The notes under the pieces: model-generated | What the model was told of the DNA's origin: nothing | Database searches by the model: none | Seen by the model: the letters and a program-made list of their open reading frames with translations, nothing else | Part shown: piece by piece, positions 20,030 to 28,818 of the stretch | Numbering within the stretch: the first letter of the stretch is position 1 | How the letters are laid out: every line of letters starts with the position of its first letter | Position numbers and translations under genes: made by a program | Assembly: GCF_015265435.1 (NCBI RefSeq) | Contig: NZ_JABJWH010000020.1 | Coordinates: 62,001 to 126,000, forward strand | Length of the DNA stretch: 64,000 bases | Reading direction: 5' to 3' | DNA from: Alloalcanivorax profundimaris | Lineage (GTDB): Bacteria; Pseudomonadota; Gammaproteobacteria; Pseudomonadales; Alcanivoracaceae

Positions 20030-20602
20030 TTGCGGAAGGTAATCAGGGCACAAACGGTCAATCTTGGCGGCAAGGAGCTGCCCATCAACGCCAGCCAGCG
20101 GCTTGGGTGCTTTGAAGAAATACTAGTAGCGCTCAAAAGCCAAATGGATGCCATGATGAGCCACTACTCGCGGATCATGTTTCTCCGGCTCGACGTACGC
20201 CAACGCGATTACCGAGGCGACAACCGGCCCATGTCGGACTTGCTGCGAAAACTGAAGAAGCGACTATCGCGCCGCTACCAGACCAAGCGTATCGCTTACC
20301 TCTGGGTAAGAGAGCAGGAGAAGGCAGAAAATCAGCACTACCACCTGATCCTCATGCTGGACGGTCATACCGTGCGCCACCCGTCCAGGATCATCAAACT
20401 GGCAGAAGAGATAGCGGAAAAGTGGGATTGGCCCAAGCCCTATACACCTCAACACTGCTATTACCTGATTCACCGGGGCAATCAGGCGGAGTACAACGCA
20501 GCCTTCAAGCGTGGCTCCTACCTGGCCAAGGAGAGGGGCAAGGGCAAACAGGACCCGGCGAGCAACAGCTACAACCGAAGCCACATTAAGTTCCGGGCAT
20601 GA
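20030..20602 (+). CDS. Inovirus Gp2 / YagK-YfjJ-like protein with an HUH-type motif
   Basis: 190 residues. RIAYLWVREQEKAENQHYHL followed by ILMLDG gives an HxH pair (HYH) with flanking hydrophobics, as in HUH-type rolling-circle initiators. PYTPQHCYYLIHRG and GSYLAKERGKGK follow; the latter holds a possible nucleophile Tyr and a Lys-rich tail. This matches the Gp2/YagK family found in filamentous phages and satellites. The start is TTG 20030. The 210 bp before it hold only a doubtful 75-codon ORF. Role: likely replication of the excised element. Confidence 0.7.
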   Translation: MRKVIRAQTVNLGGKELPINASQRLGCFEEILVALKSQMDAMMSHYSRIMFLRLDVRQRDYRGDNRPMSDLLRKLKKRLSRRYQTKRIAYLWVREQEKAENQHYHLILMLDGHTVRHPSRIIKLAEEIAEKWDWPKPYTPQHCYYLIHRGNQAEYNAAFKRGSYLAKERGKGKQDPASNSYNRSHIKFRA

Positions 20603-20617
20603 AGCCAATAGGCGGAA

Positions 20618-20640
20618 GGTGTCATACCAGGTATGACACC
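20618..20640. promoter_or_regulatory. Perfect 23-bp palindrome upstream of the restriction locus
   Basis: GGTGTCATACC-A-GGTATGACACC, 11-bp arms around one base. There is no T-run, so it looks like an operator rather than a terminator. It lies about 180 bp before hsdR, in the only gap of the island large enough to hold its promoter. Confidence 0.55.
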
Positions 20641-20821
20641 CCGTTGGCACTGCTTCTCGCGCACCGGGGCGCCTAGCGCATTCTTCTCGAGGCGTTGATT
20701 CGGTAATACTCAGCAGCGCCCCAGGAATGGCTCCACCCCGACCAACATAGTACGATTGAATCTCAAATTTGGCATCCCGGCCGCAGCCCTATTGATGCCT
20801 CAAAGGGGGACGACTGAGCGT

Positions 20822-23230
20822 ATGGATAAGAAGAAACTCAGCGAAAGAGACATCTGTACGAAATTTATCACCCCGGCCGTCCAGAAAGCCGGCTGGGACA
20901 TCCAGGACCAAATCAGGGAGGAGTTTTCCTTTACTGCCGGGCGAATCCTGGTACGTGGGCGCTTACATACCCGCGCTAAGCAACGGCGCGCAGACTACGT
21001 GCTCAGCTATCAGAAGAACCAGCCCATCGCCATCATTGAGGCCAAGGACAACAAACACAGCCTGGGCGACGGTATGCAACAGGCTCTGGCCTACAGCGAC
21101 GCCCTGGACGCCCCCTTCGTCTTCTCCAGCAACGGGGACGGTTTCCTGTTTCACGACCGCACCGGGCTGGGCGGGAAGACCGAGACCGAGCTCACCTTGG
21201 AAGAATTCCCCTCCCCGGCAACTCTATGGGCCCGCTATTGCCAATGGAAAGGCCTGGACGGCGCAGCTCAGGAAACTGTCGAGCAACCCTACTACGACGA
21301 TGGCAGCGGCCGCACACCGCGCTACTACCAGATCAACGCCATCAATCGCACCGTGGAGGCCGTAGCACGCGGGCAGGACCGCATCCTGCTGGTGATGGCC
21401 ACCGGCACCGGCAAAACCTATACCGCCTTCCAGATTATCTGGCGGTTATGGAAGGCCCGCCAGAAGAAACGCATCCTGTTCCTGGCTGACCGCAACATTC
21501 TTGTCGACCAGACCAAAAGCAACGACTTCAAACCGTTTGGCGACGCCATGACTAAGGTCTCCAAGCGCAAGATCGAGAAGTCCTACGAGATCTACCTCTC
21601 CCTCTATCAGGCCGTCACCGGCAGCGAGGAAGAGAAAAACATCTACAAGCAGTTCTCGCGGGATTTCTTCGATCTGGTGGTCATCGACGAATGCCACCGT
21701 GGCAGCGCCGCCGAGGACTCCGCCTGGCGGGAGATTCTGGATTATTTTTCCTCCGCCACCCATGTGGGCCTCACCGCCACCCCCAAGGAAACCAAGGACG
21801 TTTCTAACACCGACTACTTCGGAGAACCGATCTATACCTACTCTTTAAAGCAGGGGATCGAGGACGGCTTCCTTGCCCCCTACAAGGTCATACGGGTGGA
21901 CCTGGATAAGGACCTTCAAGGTTGGCGACCCGAGAAAGGGCAACTCGACACCGACGGCAAGCTCATTGAGGACCGCATCTACAATGCCAAGGACTTCGAC
22001 AAGACCCTGGTACTGAAGAGACGAGCGGAAACCGTCGCCGCCACCGTCACCCACTTCATGGAGCGGACCGACCCGTACCAGAAGGCCATCATCTTCTGCG
22101 AGAACATCGACCACGCCGAACGCATGCGCCAGGCCCTGGTGAACCTGAACCCCAAACGCGTCGTCGAAAACCGCAAGTACGTCATGCGTATCACGGGCGA
22201 TGAGAACGAGGGCAAGGCCGAGCTGGACAACTTCATCAACCCGGAAGAGCGTTACCCAGTCATCGCCACCACCAGCAAGCTGATGACCACCGGGGTGGAT
22301 GCCCAGACCTGTAAACTCATCGTCCTGGATCAAAGCATCCAATCCATAACCGAGTTCAAGCAAATCATCGGGCGCGGCACCCGGATTAACGATGACTACA
22401 AGAAGCACTGGTTCACCATCATGGACTTCAAGAAGGCCACCGAATTGTTCGCCGATCCGGCCTTCGATGGCGACCCAGTGAAGGTCTATGAGGTTGGACG
22501 CGATGACGATATCGTACCCGAGGATGAAACGATTCACGGCGTACGCGAGGAGCGCGGCGAGTACGACCGTATGGATACAGAGGACGGCTGGCATACCGAT
22601 GACGCGCCTGGCGTTGAAGCCCTTGATGCCGAGGAACAGCAAACCAAGCGCCGCGAGACATTCATTGTCGATAACGTGGAAGTTAAGGTCGTCGCGGAGC
22701 GGGTCCAATACCTGGGCCCGGACGGAAAACTCATCACTGAGAGCCTTCACGATTACACGAAGAAGAAAGTGACGGACAGGTTCGCTTCCCTGGACGACTT
22801 CCTACGCCGCTGGAGCGAATCCGAGCGCAAACAGGTGGTGATCGAAGAGCTGGCCGAACAAGGGGTCCCCTGGGAAGCCCTGGCCGAAGAAGTGGAGCGC
22901 AAGACGGGGAAACACGCTGGCCCCTTCGATCTCGTCTGTCATGTGGCCTACGGCCAACCGCCGCTCTCTCGCAAAGAGCGGGCCGAGAACGTCAAGAAGC
23001 GCAACTACTTCGCCCGCTACGAGGGCCAGGCCCGGCAAGTGCTGGAAACCCTGCTGGACAAATACGCCGATGCCGGCATCGAGGAAGTGGAAGACATCAA
23101 AGTCCTCCAGCTCGACCCGTTCCGACAGTTCGGCACCCTCCCCGAGCTAGTTAGCGCCTTTGGCGACAAAGACGGCTACCTGAAAGCCGTTAATGACCTG
23201 GAAGCAGAGATCTATAGCCAGAATGCTTAA
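20822..23230 (+). CDS. hsdR: Type I restriction enzyme, R subunit
   Basis: 802 residues; the size fits the EcoAI/EcoEI group (type IB) rather than the larger EcoKI group. The N-terminal nuclease has Asp58, Glu73 and Lys75 (RRADYVLS...IAIIEAKDN), the PD-(D/E)XK core. The motor has Walker [10 protein letters not shown] near 196, a DEAD-type VIDECHRGS box near 285, GLTATPKET, and motif [13 protein letters not shown] near 518. It cuts unmodified DNA at a distance after ATP-driven translocation. ATG 20822 is chosen because nuclease similarity starts there. Its stop overlaps the HNH gene by 8 bp. Confidence 0.93.
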   Translation: MDKKKLSERDICTKFITPAVQKAGWDIQDQIREEFSFTAGRILVRGRLHTRAKQRRADYVLSYQKNQPIAIIEAKDNKHSLGDGMQQALAYSDALDAPFVFSSNGDGFLFHDRTGLGGKTETELTLEEFPSPATLWARYCQWKGLDGAAQETVEQPYYDDGSGRTPRYYQINAINRTVEAVARGQDRILLVMATGTGKTYTAFQIIWRLWKARQKKRILFLADRNILVDQTKSNDFKPFGDAMTKVSKRKIEKSYEIYLSLYQAVTGSEEEKNIYKQFSRDFFDLVVIDECHRGSAAEDSAWREILDYFSSATHVGLTATPKETKDVSNTDYFGEPIYTYSLKQGIEDGFLAPYKVIRVDLDKDLQGWRPEKGQLDTDGKLIEDRIYNAKDFDKTLVLKRRAETVAATVTHFMERTDPYQKAIIFCENIDHAERMRQALVNLNPKRVVENRKYVMRITGDENEGKAELDNFINPEERYPVIATTSKLMTTGVDAQTCKLIVLDQSIQSITEFKQIIGRGTRINDDYKKHWFTIMDFKKATELFADPAFDGDPVKVYEVGRDDDIVPEDETIHGVREERGEYDRMDTEDGWHTDDAPGVEALDAEEQQTKRRETFIVDNVEVKVVAERVQYLGPDGKLITESLHDYTKKKVTDRFASLDDFLRRWSESERKQVVIEELAEQGVPWEALAEEVERKTGKHAGPFDLVCHVAYGQPPLSRKERAENVKKRNYFARYEGQARQVLETLLDKYADAGIEEVEDIKVLQLDPFRQFGTLPELVSAFGDKDGYLKAVNDLEAEIYSQNA

Positions 23231-24035
23231 TTCACTCGAGTTACAAGATTGCCTTGTCCAAGCAGGGTTTACGCCGGACATTAAAGTAAGAATAGCCAAG
23301 TTCACTCATGGCGAAACGACTGTCTATGTGAAAACGCCCTCAGGCAAAGGAAATGAAGATAGCCCTGTAATCAAAGAGCCCCTTGTATTGAGACCAGAGT
23401 GGCTACCTCTCCTCGACACGATTGGCGGGATTGAAGGTGTTTATCCGAACCGGGAAGCCTTCTTCCACAACTCCAATCTCAGAGACTTCCCTCAGGGCAT
23501 CTCTTCCAGAGGTAAGATCAATTATAGGGGGCTGCCAGTAAGTGTTGAAAACAAACAAGCCCTCGCCAAACTGTTAACCTTGGTCTGTGATTTGGATGTT
23601 TCGGACCTGTCGTATTTCGACGGCAGCCATGAGCCGGAAAGCGCCTCTCTCTCTGAAACAGAGAAAGCAAGGCTGGCACTGGCACGCATTGGTCAAGGCA
23701 AGTATCGCAAGGCCCTCCTTAGCTATTGGGAAGGCTGCGCTGTCACCGGCGCCCACCAGCCAGAACTATTGAAAGCCTCACACATGAAGCCCTGGCGCTT
23801 TTCCAACAATAAAGAACGCCTTAATCCCTACAACGGTCTACTGCTGTCCGCGAATTTGGATGCTGCCTTTGATAGCGGCTTGATTACCTTTTCCTACCAG
23901 GGCGACATCCTAATTTCCAAAGGGTTTAGCGAGGCCAGCGATTTTGGCATCACACCAAAAATGAAACTCCGAAAACTCGATGTCCAACATCAGGAATACC
24001 TCACCTGGCATCGCGACAACGAATTTAAAGGATAA
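23223..24035 (+). CDS. HNH endonuclease inserted in the type I locus
   Basis: 270 residues. The C-terminal half is an HNH_2-like nuclease domain: [20 protein letters not shown], then [20 protein letters not shown], with the conserved His in the SHMKPW segment, the NGL, and the DxAFD segment. The N-terminal ~140 residues are unrecognised and may bind DNA. It starts inside the hsdR stop and ends 3 bp before hsdM, so it is embedded in the operon. HNH genes between R and M are unusual in type I loci; it may be an accessory nuclease or an independent defence enzyme. Confidence 0.85.
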   Translation: MLNSLELQDCLVQAGFTPDIKVRIAKFTHGETTVYVKTPSGKGNEDSPVIKEPLVLRPEWLPLLDTIGGIEGVYPNREAFFHNSNLRDFPQGISSRGKINYRGLPVSVENKQALAKLLTLVCDLDVSDLSYFDGSHEPESASLSETEKARLALARIGQGKYRKALLSYWEGCAVTGAHQPELLKASHMKPWRFSNNKERLNPYNGLLLSANLDAAFDSGLITFSYQGDILISKGFSEASDFGITPKMKLRKLDVQHQEYLTWHRDNEFKG

Positions 24036-24038
24036 TCC

Positions 24039-25523
24039 GTGAGCATTTCCACCGTTATCAAATCCATCCAGGACATCATGCGCAAAGACGTGGGCGTCGA
24101 CGGGGACGCCCAGCGTATTGGCCAGCTGGTCTGGATGCTGTTTCTCAAGATCTATGACGCCCGTGAAGAAGAATGGGAGCTGATGGATGATAACTACCAG
24201 TCGCCCATCCCTGAGGCTCTACGCTGGCGCAACTGGGCCGCAGATGCCGAAGGCATCACCGGTGACGAGCTTAAAGCCTTCCTCGACAACACCCTGTTCC
24301 CCGGCCTCCAGAAACTGGAAGCCAAGGGCAACGACCAACGCGCCTTTGTGATCCGGGCCGTGTTCGAGGATGCCTACAACTACATGAAATCCGGCCAGCT
24401 GATCCGGCAGGTCATCAACAAGATTCAGGAAGGCATCAACTTCAACAAATCCTCCGAGCGCCACGAGCTGGGGGATGTGTACGAGCAAATACTCAAAGAC
24501 CTACAGAGCGCCGGTAACGCCGGTGAGTTTTACACCCCTCGGGCCATGACGCGCTTTATGGTGAATCGCGTCGACCCAAAGCTGGACGAGAGCATCATGG
24601 ACCCGGCCTGCGGCACCGGCGGCTTCCTAACCTGTAGCATCGACCACAAGCGCCAGCACTACGTCAGCACCGTGGACGACGAACAGGTCCTCCAGCGCAC
24701 CATCCACGGCATCGAGAAGAAGCCGCTGCCTCACCTCCTGGCCACCACCAACATGATCCTCCATGGCATCGAGGTACCGAACCAGATCCGCCATGACAAC
24801 GCCCTGGCCCGCCCCCTGATTAGCTGGGGCCCCAAAGAGCGCGTGGACGTTATCGTCGCCAACCCGCCCTTCGGCGGCATGGAAGAGGATGGCATCGAGA
24901 CCAACTTCCCCCAGGCCTTCCGTACTCGCGAAACCGCCGACCTGTTCATGACGCTGTTCATCCAGCTGCTCAAGAGCGGTGGCCGCGCCGCCGTGGTCCT
25001 GCCGGATGGCTTCCTGTTCGGCGAAGGCATGAAAACTCGCCTCAAGGAAAAGCTGCTCACCGAATGTAATCTTCACACCATCGTTCGGTTGCCCAACGGC
25101 GTTTTCAGCCCCTATACCGGCATCAAGACCAACCTGCTGTTCTTTACCAAGGGGAAACCGACCGAAACCGTCTGGTACTACGAACACCCCTATCCAGAGG
25201 GCTACAAGAGCTATAGCAAGACCAAGCCAATGAAGTTTGAAGAATTCCAGACCGAAATGGATTGGTGGGGTGATGAGTCAAACGGCTTTGCCAGCCGGAA
25301 AGAGACTGAGCAGGCCTGGAAGGTCAGCATCGACGAAATTCGCGAGCGCAGCTACAACCTGGACATCAAGAACCCCTGGCAGGCCGAGGAAGAAAATCAT
25401 GATCCAGATGAGCTGCTGGCCAAGTATGAGCAGCAGCAGGCGGAGATTCAGGAGATTCGGGATCAGTTGAAAGGAATTCTGACGGAGGCCCTGGGCCGCT
25501 CAGATCAAGAGGGGGCGGCATGA
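24039..25523 (+). CDS. hsdM: Type I methyltransferase, M subunit
   Basis: 494 residues, N6-adenine methylase. The N-terminal helical domain (RIGQLVWMLFLKIYDAREEE) is followed by the SAM-binding motif DPACGTGGFLTCS at about 188 and the catalytic NPPFGG near 276 (motif IV). With HsdS it modifies the host target sequence and also forms the restriction complex with HsdR. It overlaps hsdS by 4 bp (ATGA). The size fits the EcoAI-type group. The gene has higher GC than hsdS, which is common. Confidence 0.95.
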   Translation: MSISTVIKSIQDIMRKDVGVDGDAQRIGQLVWMLFLKIYDAREEEWELMDDNYQSPIPEALRWRNWAADAEGITGDELKAFLDNTLFPGLQKLEAKGNDQRAFVIRAVFEDAYNYMKSGQLIRQVINKIQEGINFNKSSERHELGDVYEQILKDLQSAGNAGEFYTPRAMTRFMVNRVDPKLDESIMDPACGTGGFLTCSIDHKRQHYVSTVDDEQVLQRTIHGIEKKPLPHLLATTNMILHGIEVPNQIRHDNALARPLISWGPKERVDVIVANPPFGGMEEDGIETNFPQAFRTRETADLFMTLFIQLLKSGGRAAVVLPDGFLFGEGMKTRLKEKLLTECNLHTIVRLPNGVFSPYTGIKTNLLFFTKGKPTETVWYYEHPYPEGYKSYSKTKPMKFEEFQTEMDWWGDESNGFASRKETEQAWKVSIDEIRERSYNLDIKNPWQAEEENHDPDELLAKYEQQQAEIQEIRDQLKGILTEALGRSDQEGAA

Positions 25524-27268
25524 GCGCTGAGACGCTGATTACAGATAACCTAGATCTATGGACTGGAGCTATAACCAAAAGAATTACTAGCGGACGCGGA
25601 AGCAATAAAAAAATTGAGCTTACGGGTATACATAAACTCCGGCATTTAATCCTAGAGCTGGCCTGCCATGGGAAAATCGTTCCACAACTAGTCTCAGAAA
25701 CACCCGCTTGTGAGGTCCTTGAAGATCTCCAGCTGAGGCGCAAAGAGCTCATTCGCAAGAAAAAAATCAAGAACTCAAAACCATTGCCGAATGTTTCAGC
25801 TGATGAGAAACCATCAAAGTTACCCTCAAATTGGGTTTGGACCCGACTGGGTTCTATCGCTGAGATAAACCCTCGAAATAGCGCTGAAGATGCTACGAAA
25901 GCATCGTTTGTTCCAATGCCATTAATCACCACCTCATATCATGGTTATCACGGGCATGAAACTAAGCCTTGGGGAAAAATCAAGAAGGGGTACACCCATT
26001 TTGCGGATGGAGATGTGGCTTTAGCCAAAATCACTCCATGCTTTGAAAACAGTAAAGCAGCTGTATTCAGAGGGCTCATAAATGGTCTGGGAGCAGGGAC
26101 AACCGAACTCCATGTAGCCCGCCCTCTCAGCAATGCGGTTAATCCATACTACCTAATCCTGTTCTTAAAGTCCCCCCGTTTTCTGATCGCGGGTGAGAAA
26201 GTAATGACCGGGTCTGCTGGCCAAAAGCGTGTGCCAAAGGATTACTTTAGCTCAACCCCATTGCCTCTACCGCCAACTGAAGAACAACACCGCATCGTCC
26301 AAAAAGTCGACGAGCTAATGGCCCTCTGCGACCGCCTGGAACAGCAAACCAGCGACCAGATCGACGCCCACGACACCCTCGTGGACACCCTCCTCGGCAC
26401 TCTGACCCAATCCCAAAACGCCACCGAACTGGCCGAAAACTGGACCCGCCTCGCCGCCCACTGCGACACTCTATTCACCACCGAACAGAGCATCGACAAG
26501 CTCAAGCAGACCATCTTGCAGTTGGCGGTTATGGGGTTGCTTGTTGAACAAAACGATCAAGGGGAAAAAGCTAGTTCTTTAATCTCTAGAATTTTAGATA
26601 CCAGAGACCGGTTGGCCAAAGAAAAAAACATGAAGACAAAGGCCAGAGAGACAATAGACCCTGATGATACATACCTATCCATACCTGAAAATTGGACATG
26701 GATAAGGTTAGGAAACACAGCCAAGTTCATCGATTACCGAGGAAAGACACCTCGAAAAATCAACCGGGGAAAGCGGTTAATTACCGCCAAGAACATTCGA
26801 CAAGGATACATTGACCTAACTCCAGAGGAGTTTATCAGCGAGCAAGATTACACAGATTGGATGACTCGTGGATTTCCTCGAACAAATGATCTCTTATTTA
26901 CTCCAGAAGCCCCTTTAGGAAATGCTGCAATAGTCAATTTGGACGAAGAGTTCGCATTGGCTCAGCGCACCATTTGTTTTCAGTGGCACACCCCTGAAAT
27001 CGCCCAATTCATGCTGATTCAGATTATGGCCTCTCCGTTTCAGGAACAACTTGTAAAGAATGCTACCGGCATGACGGCAACAGGTATAAAAGCATCAAAA
27101 TTAAAAGAGATACCCGTTGCCATCCCCCCTCTTCAGGAGCAAGAGCGCATTGTCCAAAAAGTCGATGAGCTAATGACCTTATGCAACCGGCTACAGAAAA
27201 GCCTCAATCAGGTCAGCAAAACCCGCTGCCAACTGGCTGAAACCATTGTGGGAAGCGCCCTCCAATAA
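25520..27268 (+). CDS. hsdS: Type I specificity subunit with two target-recognition domains
   Basis: 582 residues. Two variable target-recognition domains (roughly 90-255 and 380-540) alternate with conserved spacers. Each variable domain ends in the same element: PPTEEQHRIVQKVDELMALC near 254 and PPLQEQERIVQKVDELMTLC near 536. Each TRD reads half of a bipartite target. GC is lower in the variable parts, as expected for horizontally exchanged domains. The DNA repeats underlying the spacers are about 0.86 kb apart. The target sequence cannot be deduced. Confidence 0.92.
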   Translation: MSAETLITDNLDLWTGAITKRITSGRGSNKKIELTGIHKLRHLILELACHGKIVPQLVSETPACEVLEDLQLRRKELIRKKKIKNSKPLPNVSADEKPSKLPSNWVWTRLGSIAEINPRNSAEDATKASFVPMPLITTSYHGYHGHETKPWGKIKKGYTHFADGDVALAKITPCFENSKAAVFRGLINGLGAGTTELHVARPLSNAVNPYYLILFLKSPRFLIAGEKVMTGSAGQKRVPKDYFSSTPLPLPPTEEQHRIVQKVDELMALCDRLEQQTSDQIDAHDTLVDTLLGTLTQSQNATELAENWTRLAAHCDTLFTTEQSIDKLKQTILQLAVMGLLVEQNDQGEKASSLISRILDTRDRLAKEKNMKTKARETIDPDDTYLSIPENWTWIRLGNTAKFIDYRGKTPRKINRGKRLITAKNIRQGYIDLTPEEFISEQDYTDWMTRGFPRTNDLLFTPEAPLGNAAIVNLDEEFALAQRTICFQWHTPEIAQFMLIQIMASPFQEQLVKNATGMTATGIKASKLKEIPVAIPPLQEQERIVQKVDELMTLCNRLQKSLNQVSKTRCQLAETIVGSALQ

Positions 27269-27286
27269 AGGCCCAAAGGAGAAATC

Positions 27287-28390
27287 ATGGCAATCCAACA
27301 AGGCATTTGGCGCATCAACCCGGCTACTGGCAGCGAGATCGCCACCCCACAACGCCTCAACACCGCCCGACTGGACGATGAAAACCAGCTGGAAGAGCTG
27401 ATCGTCCGGGATGTCTCCATTATCAACGGCGATTGGCTGCTGATTGGCCGGCAGGTACGTACTGCCTTCGACAAGCGCATCGACCTGCTGGCGCTGGATG
27501 CCAACGGCAGCGTGGTCATCATCGAGCTCAAGCGCGACAAGACACCCCGCGACGTGGTGGCGCAGACCATCGACTACGCCTCTTGGGTTGAATCCCTGGA
27601 AGATTCGGATCTGGTAGATTGCTATGTGGATTTCGCTACCCGCCATCAGCTCCCGAGCACCAGCCTGGATGCCGCCTTCCAAACACGCTTCGGCCTGCCG
27701 CTGTCCGATGTGGAGCTAAACGAATCTCACCAGATGGTTATCGTCGCCTCCGAGCTGGACGCCAGCACAGAGCGCATTATCAATTATCTGAACGACCGCC
27801 ACGGCGTGGGCATCAATGCGGTCTTCTTCTCTGCGTTCAGCGACGGTGACCAGCGCTACCTGTCTCGCGCCTGGATGATCGACCCTCAGGAGACTCAGCA
27901 CCTGGTCACAACCCGTGGCGTCCGTGAGTCCTGGAACGGAGAGTTCTACGTTTCCTTTGGGGGAGACTTTCGGCGCGACTGGGAAGATGCTCGCCGCTAC
28001 GGCTTCATTAGCGCCGGCGGCGGCACCTGGTATTCCAACACGCTCAACATGCTGTCAGAGGGCGACCGTATCTGGGTCAACATTCCCAAGACGGGCTATG
28101 TGGGCGTGGGTATCGTGACCGGAGAGCGCATGCCCGTGAGTGATCTCACGGTCGACGGCACACCTCTCACAGAGCTCCAAAGCACCGTGGATTACAAAGC
28201 GCTAGCCGCAGAGCCTGAAGACACCACGGAGTATGTCGTGCCTGTCCGTTGGGAGCACGCCGTCCCGGCCAGCCACGCATTCGCCGAAACCGGACTGTTC
28301 GGAAACCAAAATTCTGTTTGTAAGCCCACTACCGCCAAGTGGTCGCACACGGTCGAGCGACTCAAACAAGTTTGGGGGTACGGCTTGTAA
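27287..28390 (+). CDS. PD-(D/E)XK nuclease with C-terminal PUA/EVE-like domain
   Basis: 367 residues. The N-terminal ~150 show a NucS/DUF91-like nuclease core with Asp66, Glu80 and Lys82 (RIDLLALDANGSVVIIELKR). The region at about 225-365 (RRYGFISAGGGTWYSNTLNM, GDRIWVNIPKTGYVGVGIV) looks like a PUA-superfamily/EVE-type fold, which in other proteins reads modified bases. This would suit a modification-sensing nuclease. It lies 18 bp after hsdS and has its own AAGGAG. The function is inference; the nuclease core is the firmest part. Confidence 0.7.
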   Translation: MAIQQGIWRINPATGSEIATPQRLNTARLDDENQLEELIVRDVSIINGDWLLIGRQVRTAFDKRIDLLALDANGSVVIIELKRDKTPRDVVAQTIDYASWVESLEDSDLVDCYVDFATRHQLPSTSLDAAFQTRFGLPLSDVELNESHQMVIVASELDASTERIINYLNDRHGVGINAVFFSAFSDGDQRYLSRAWMIDPQETQHLVTTRGVRESWNGEFYVSFGGDFRRDWEDARRYGFISAGGGTWYSNTLNMLSEGDRIWVNIPKTGYVGVGIVTGERMPVSDLTVDGTPLTELQSTVDYKALAAEPEDTTEYVVPVRWEHAVPASHAFAETGLFGNQNSVCKPTTAKWSHTVERLKQVWGYGL

Positions 28391-28456
28391 ACAGAGTTGA
28401 GGACGCACCTCCACACCAACGCCGATCTAGGAAAAACACGCCTGGCACCCGCTTTC

Positions 28457-28479
28457 GGGGGTATTTATGGGGGCACATT
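28457..28479. repeat. GGGGGYA repeats beside attR
   Basis: GGGGGTATTTA and GGGGGCACATT, adjacent and in the same orientation, echo the motifs near attL and may bind the integrase. Confidence 0.45.
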
Positions 28480-28530
28480 GCTGGAACCTAAACAGGATTC
28501 ATCTTTTAAATCATCGCGTTATGCTAATCA

Positions 28531-28547
28531 TTCAAGTCCTGGTGGGC
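28531..28547. repeat. Right attachment core (attR)
   Basis: TTCAAGTCCTGGTGGGC, a second copy of the tRNA-end sequence at 16973-16989. It is followed by ACCATTTT rather than the full CCACCA, so it does not rebuild the tRNA. Confidence 0.85.
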
Positions 28548-28667
28548 ACCATTTTCGCCCCTCTCCCCCGGCGCCGTCCCCGTCGTTACTTTCCTTGGTC
28601 CGGGCTTCCCTGCCCCCATATTCACGCGCCACCGGATCCGTCCCGGCCGCTCTCCATATCGAGCCGG

Positions 28668-28796
28668 CTATACCAGATCCCGCTTTTCCGCTTTCGCCTT
28701 TCGGCGATCACGCAGCACGGCGGCACAGATAATCACCAGCACCCCCAAGGTCAGTGCCGGCCATACCAAAACATAGAAACCCAATAACCAGTTCAT
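28668..28796 (-). CDS. Tiny membrane protein, putative small subunit of the symporter
   Basis: 42 residues: MNWLLGFYVLVWPALTLGVL followed by VIICAAVLRDRRKAKAEKRD, so one or two hydrophobic segments and a basic tail. It lies 22 bp behind the SSS-family symporter gene on the same strand. Very small proteins of this kind are annotated beside sodium:solute symporters as putative transporter small subunits. The role in stability or regulation of the carrier is inferred. Confidence 0.7.
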   Translation of the reverse strand: MNWLLGFYVLVWPALTLGVLVIICAAVLRDRRKAKAEKRDLV

Positions 28797-28818
28797 TGAT
28801 TGATCCTCCGTGCGGATA

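Larger units (their letters stand above)
28391..28667. other. Right end of the island and junction with core DNA
   Basis: Holds two GGGGGYA motifs (28457-28467 and 28469-28479), then the attR core at 28531-28547. After it, the sequence becomes GC-rich core DNA. No gene is visible. Confidence 0.7.

Noticed and set aside
19815-20042. 75-codon ORF after the 109-residue island protein
   Set aside because: It begins in an ATGA overlap but has an unusual composition, no motif, and overlaps the start of the Gp2-like gene; not supported.
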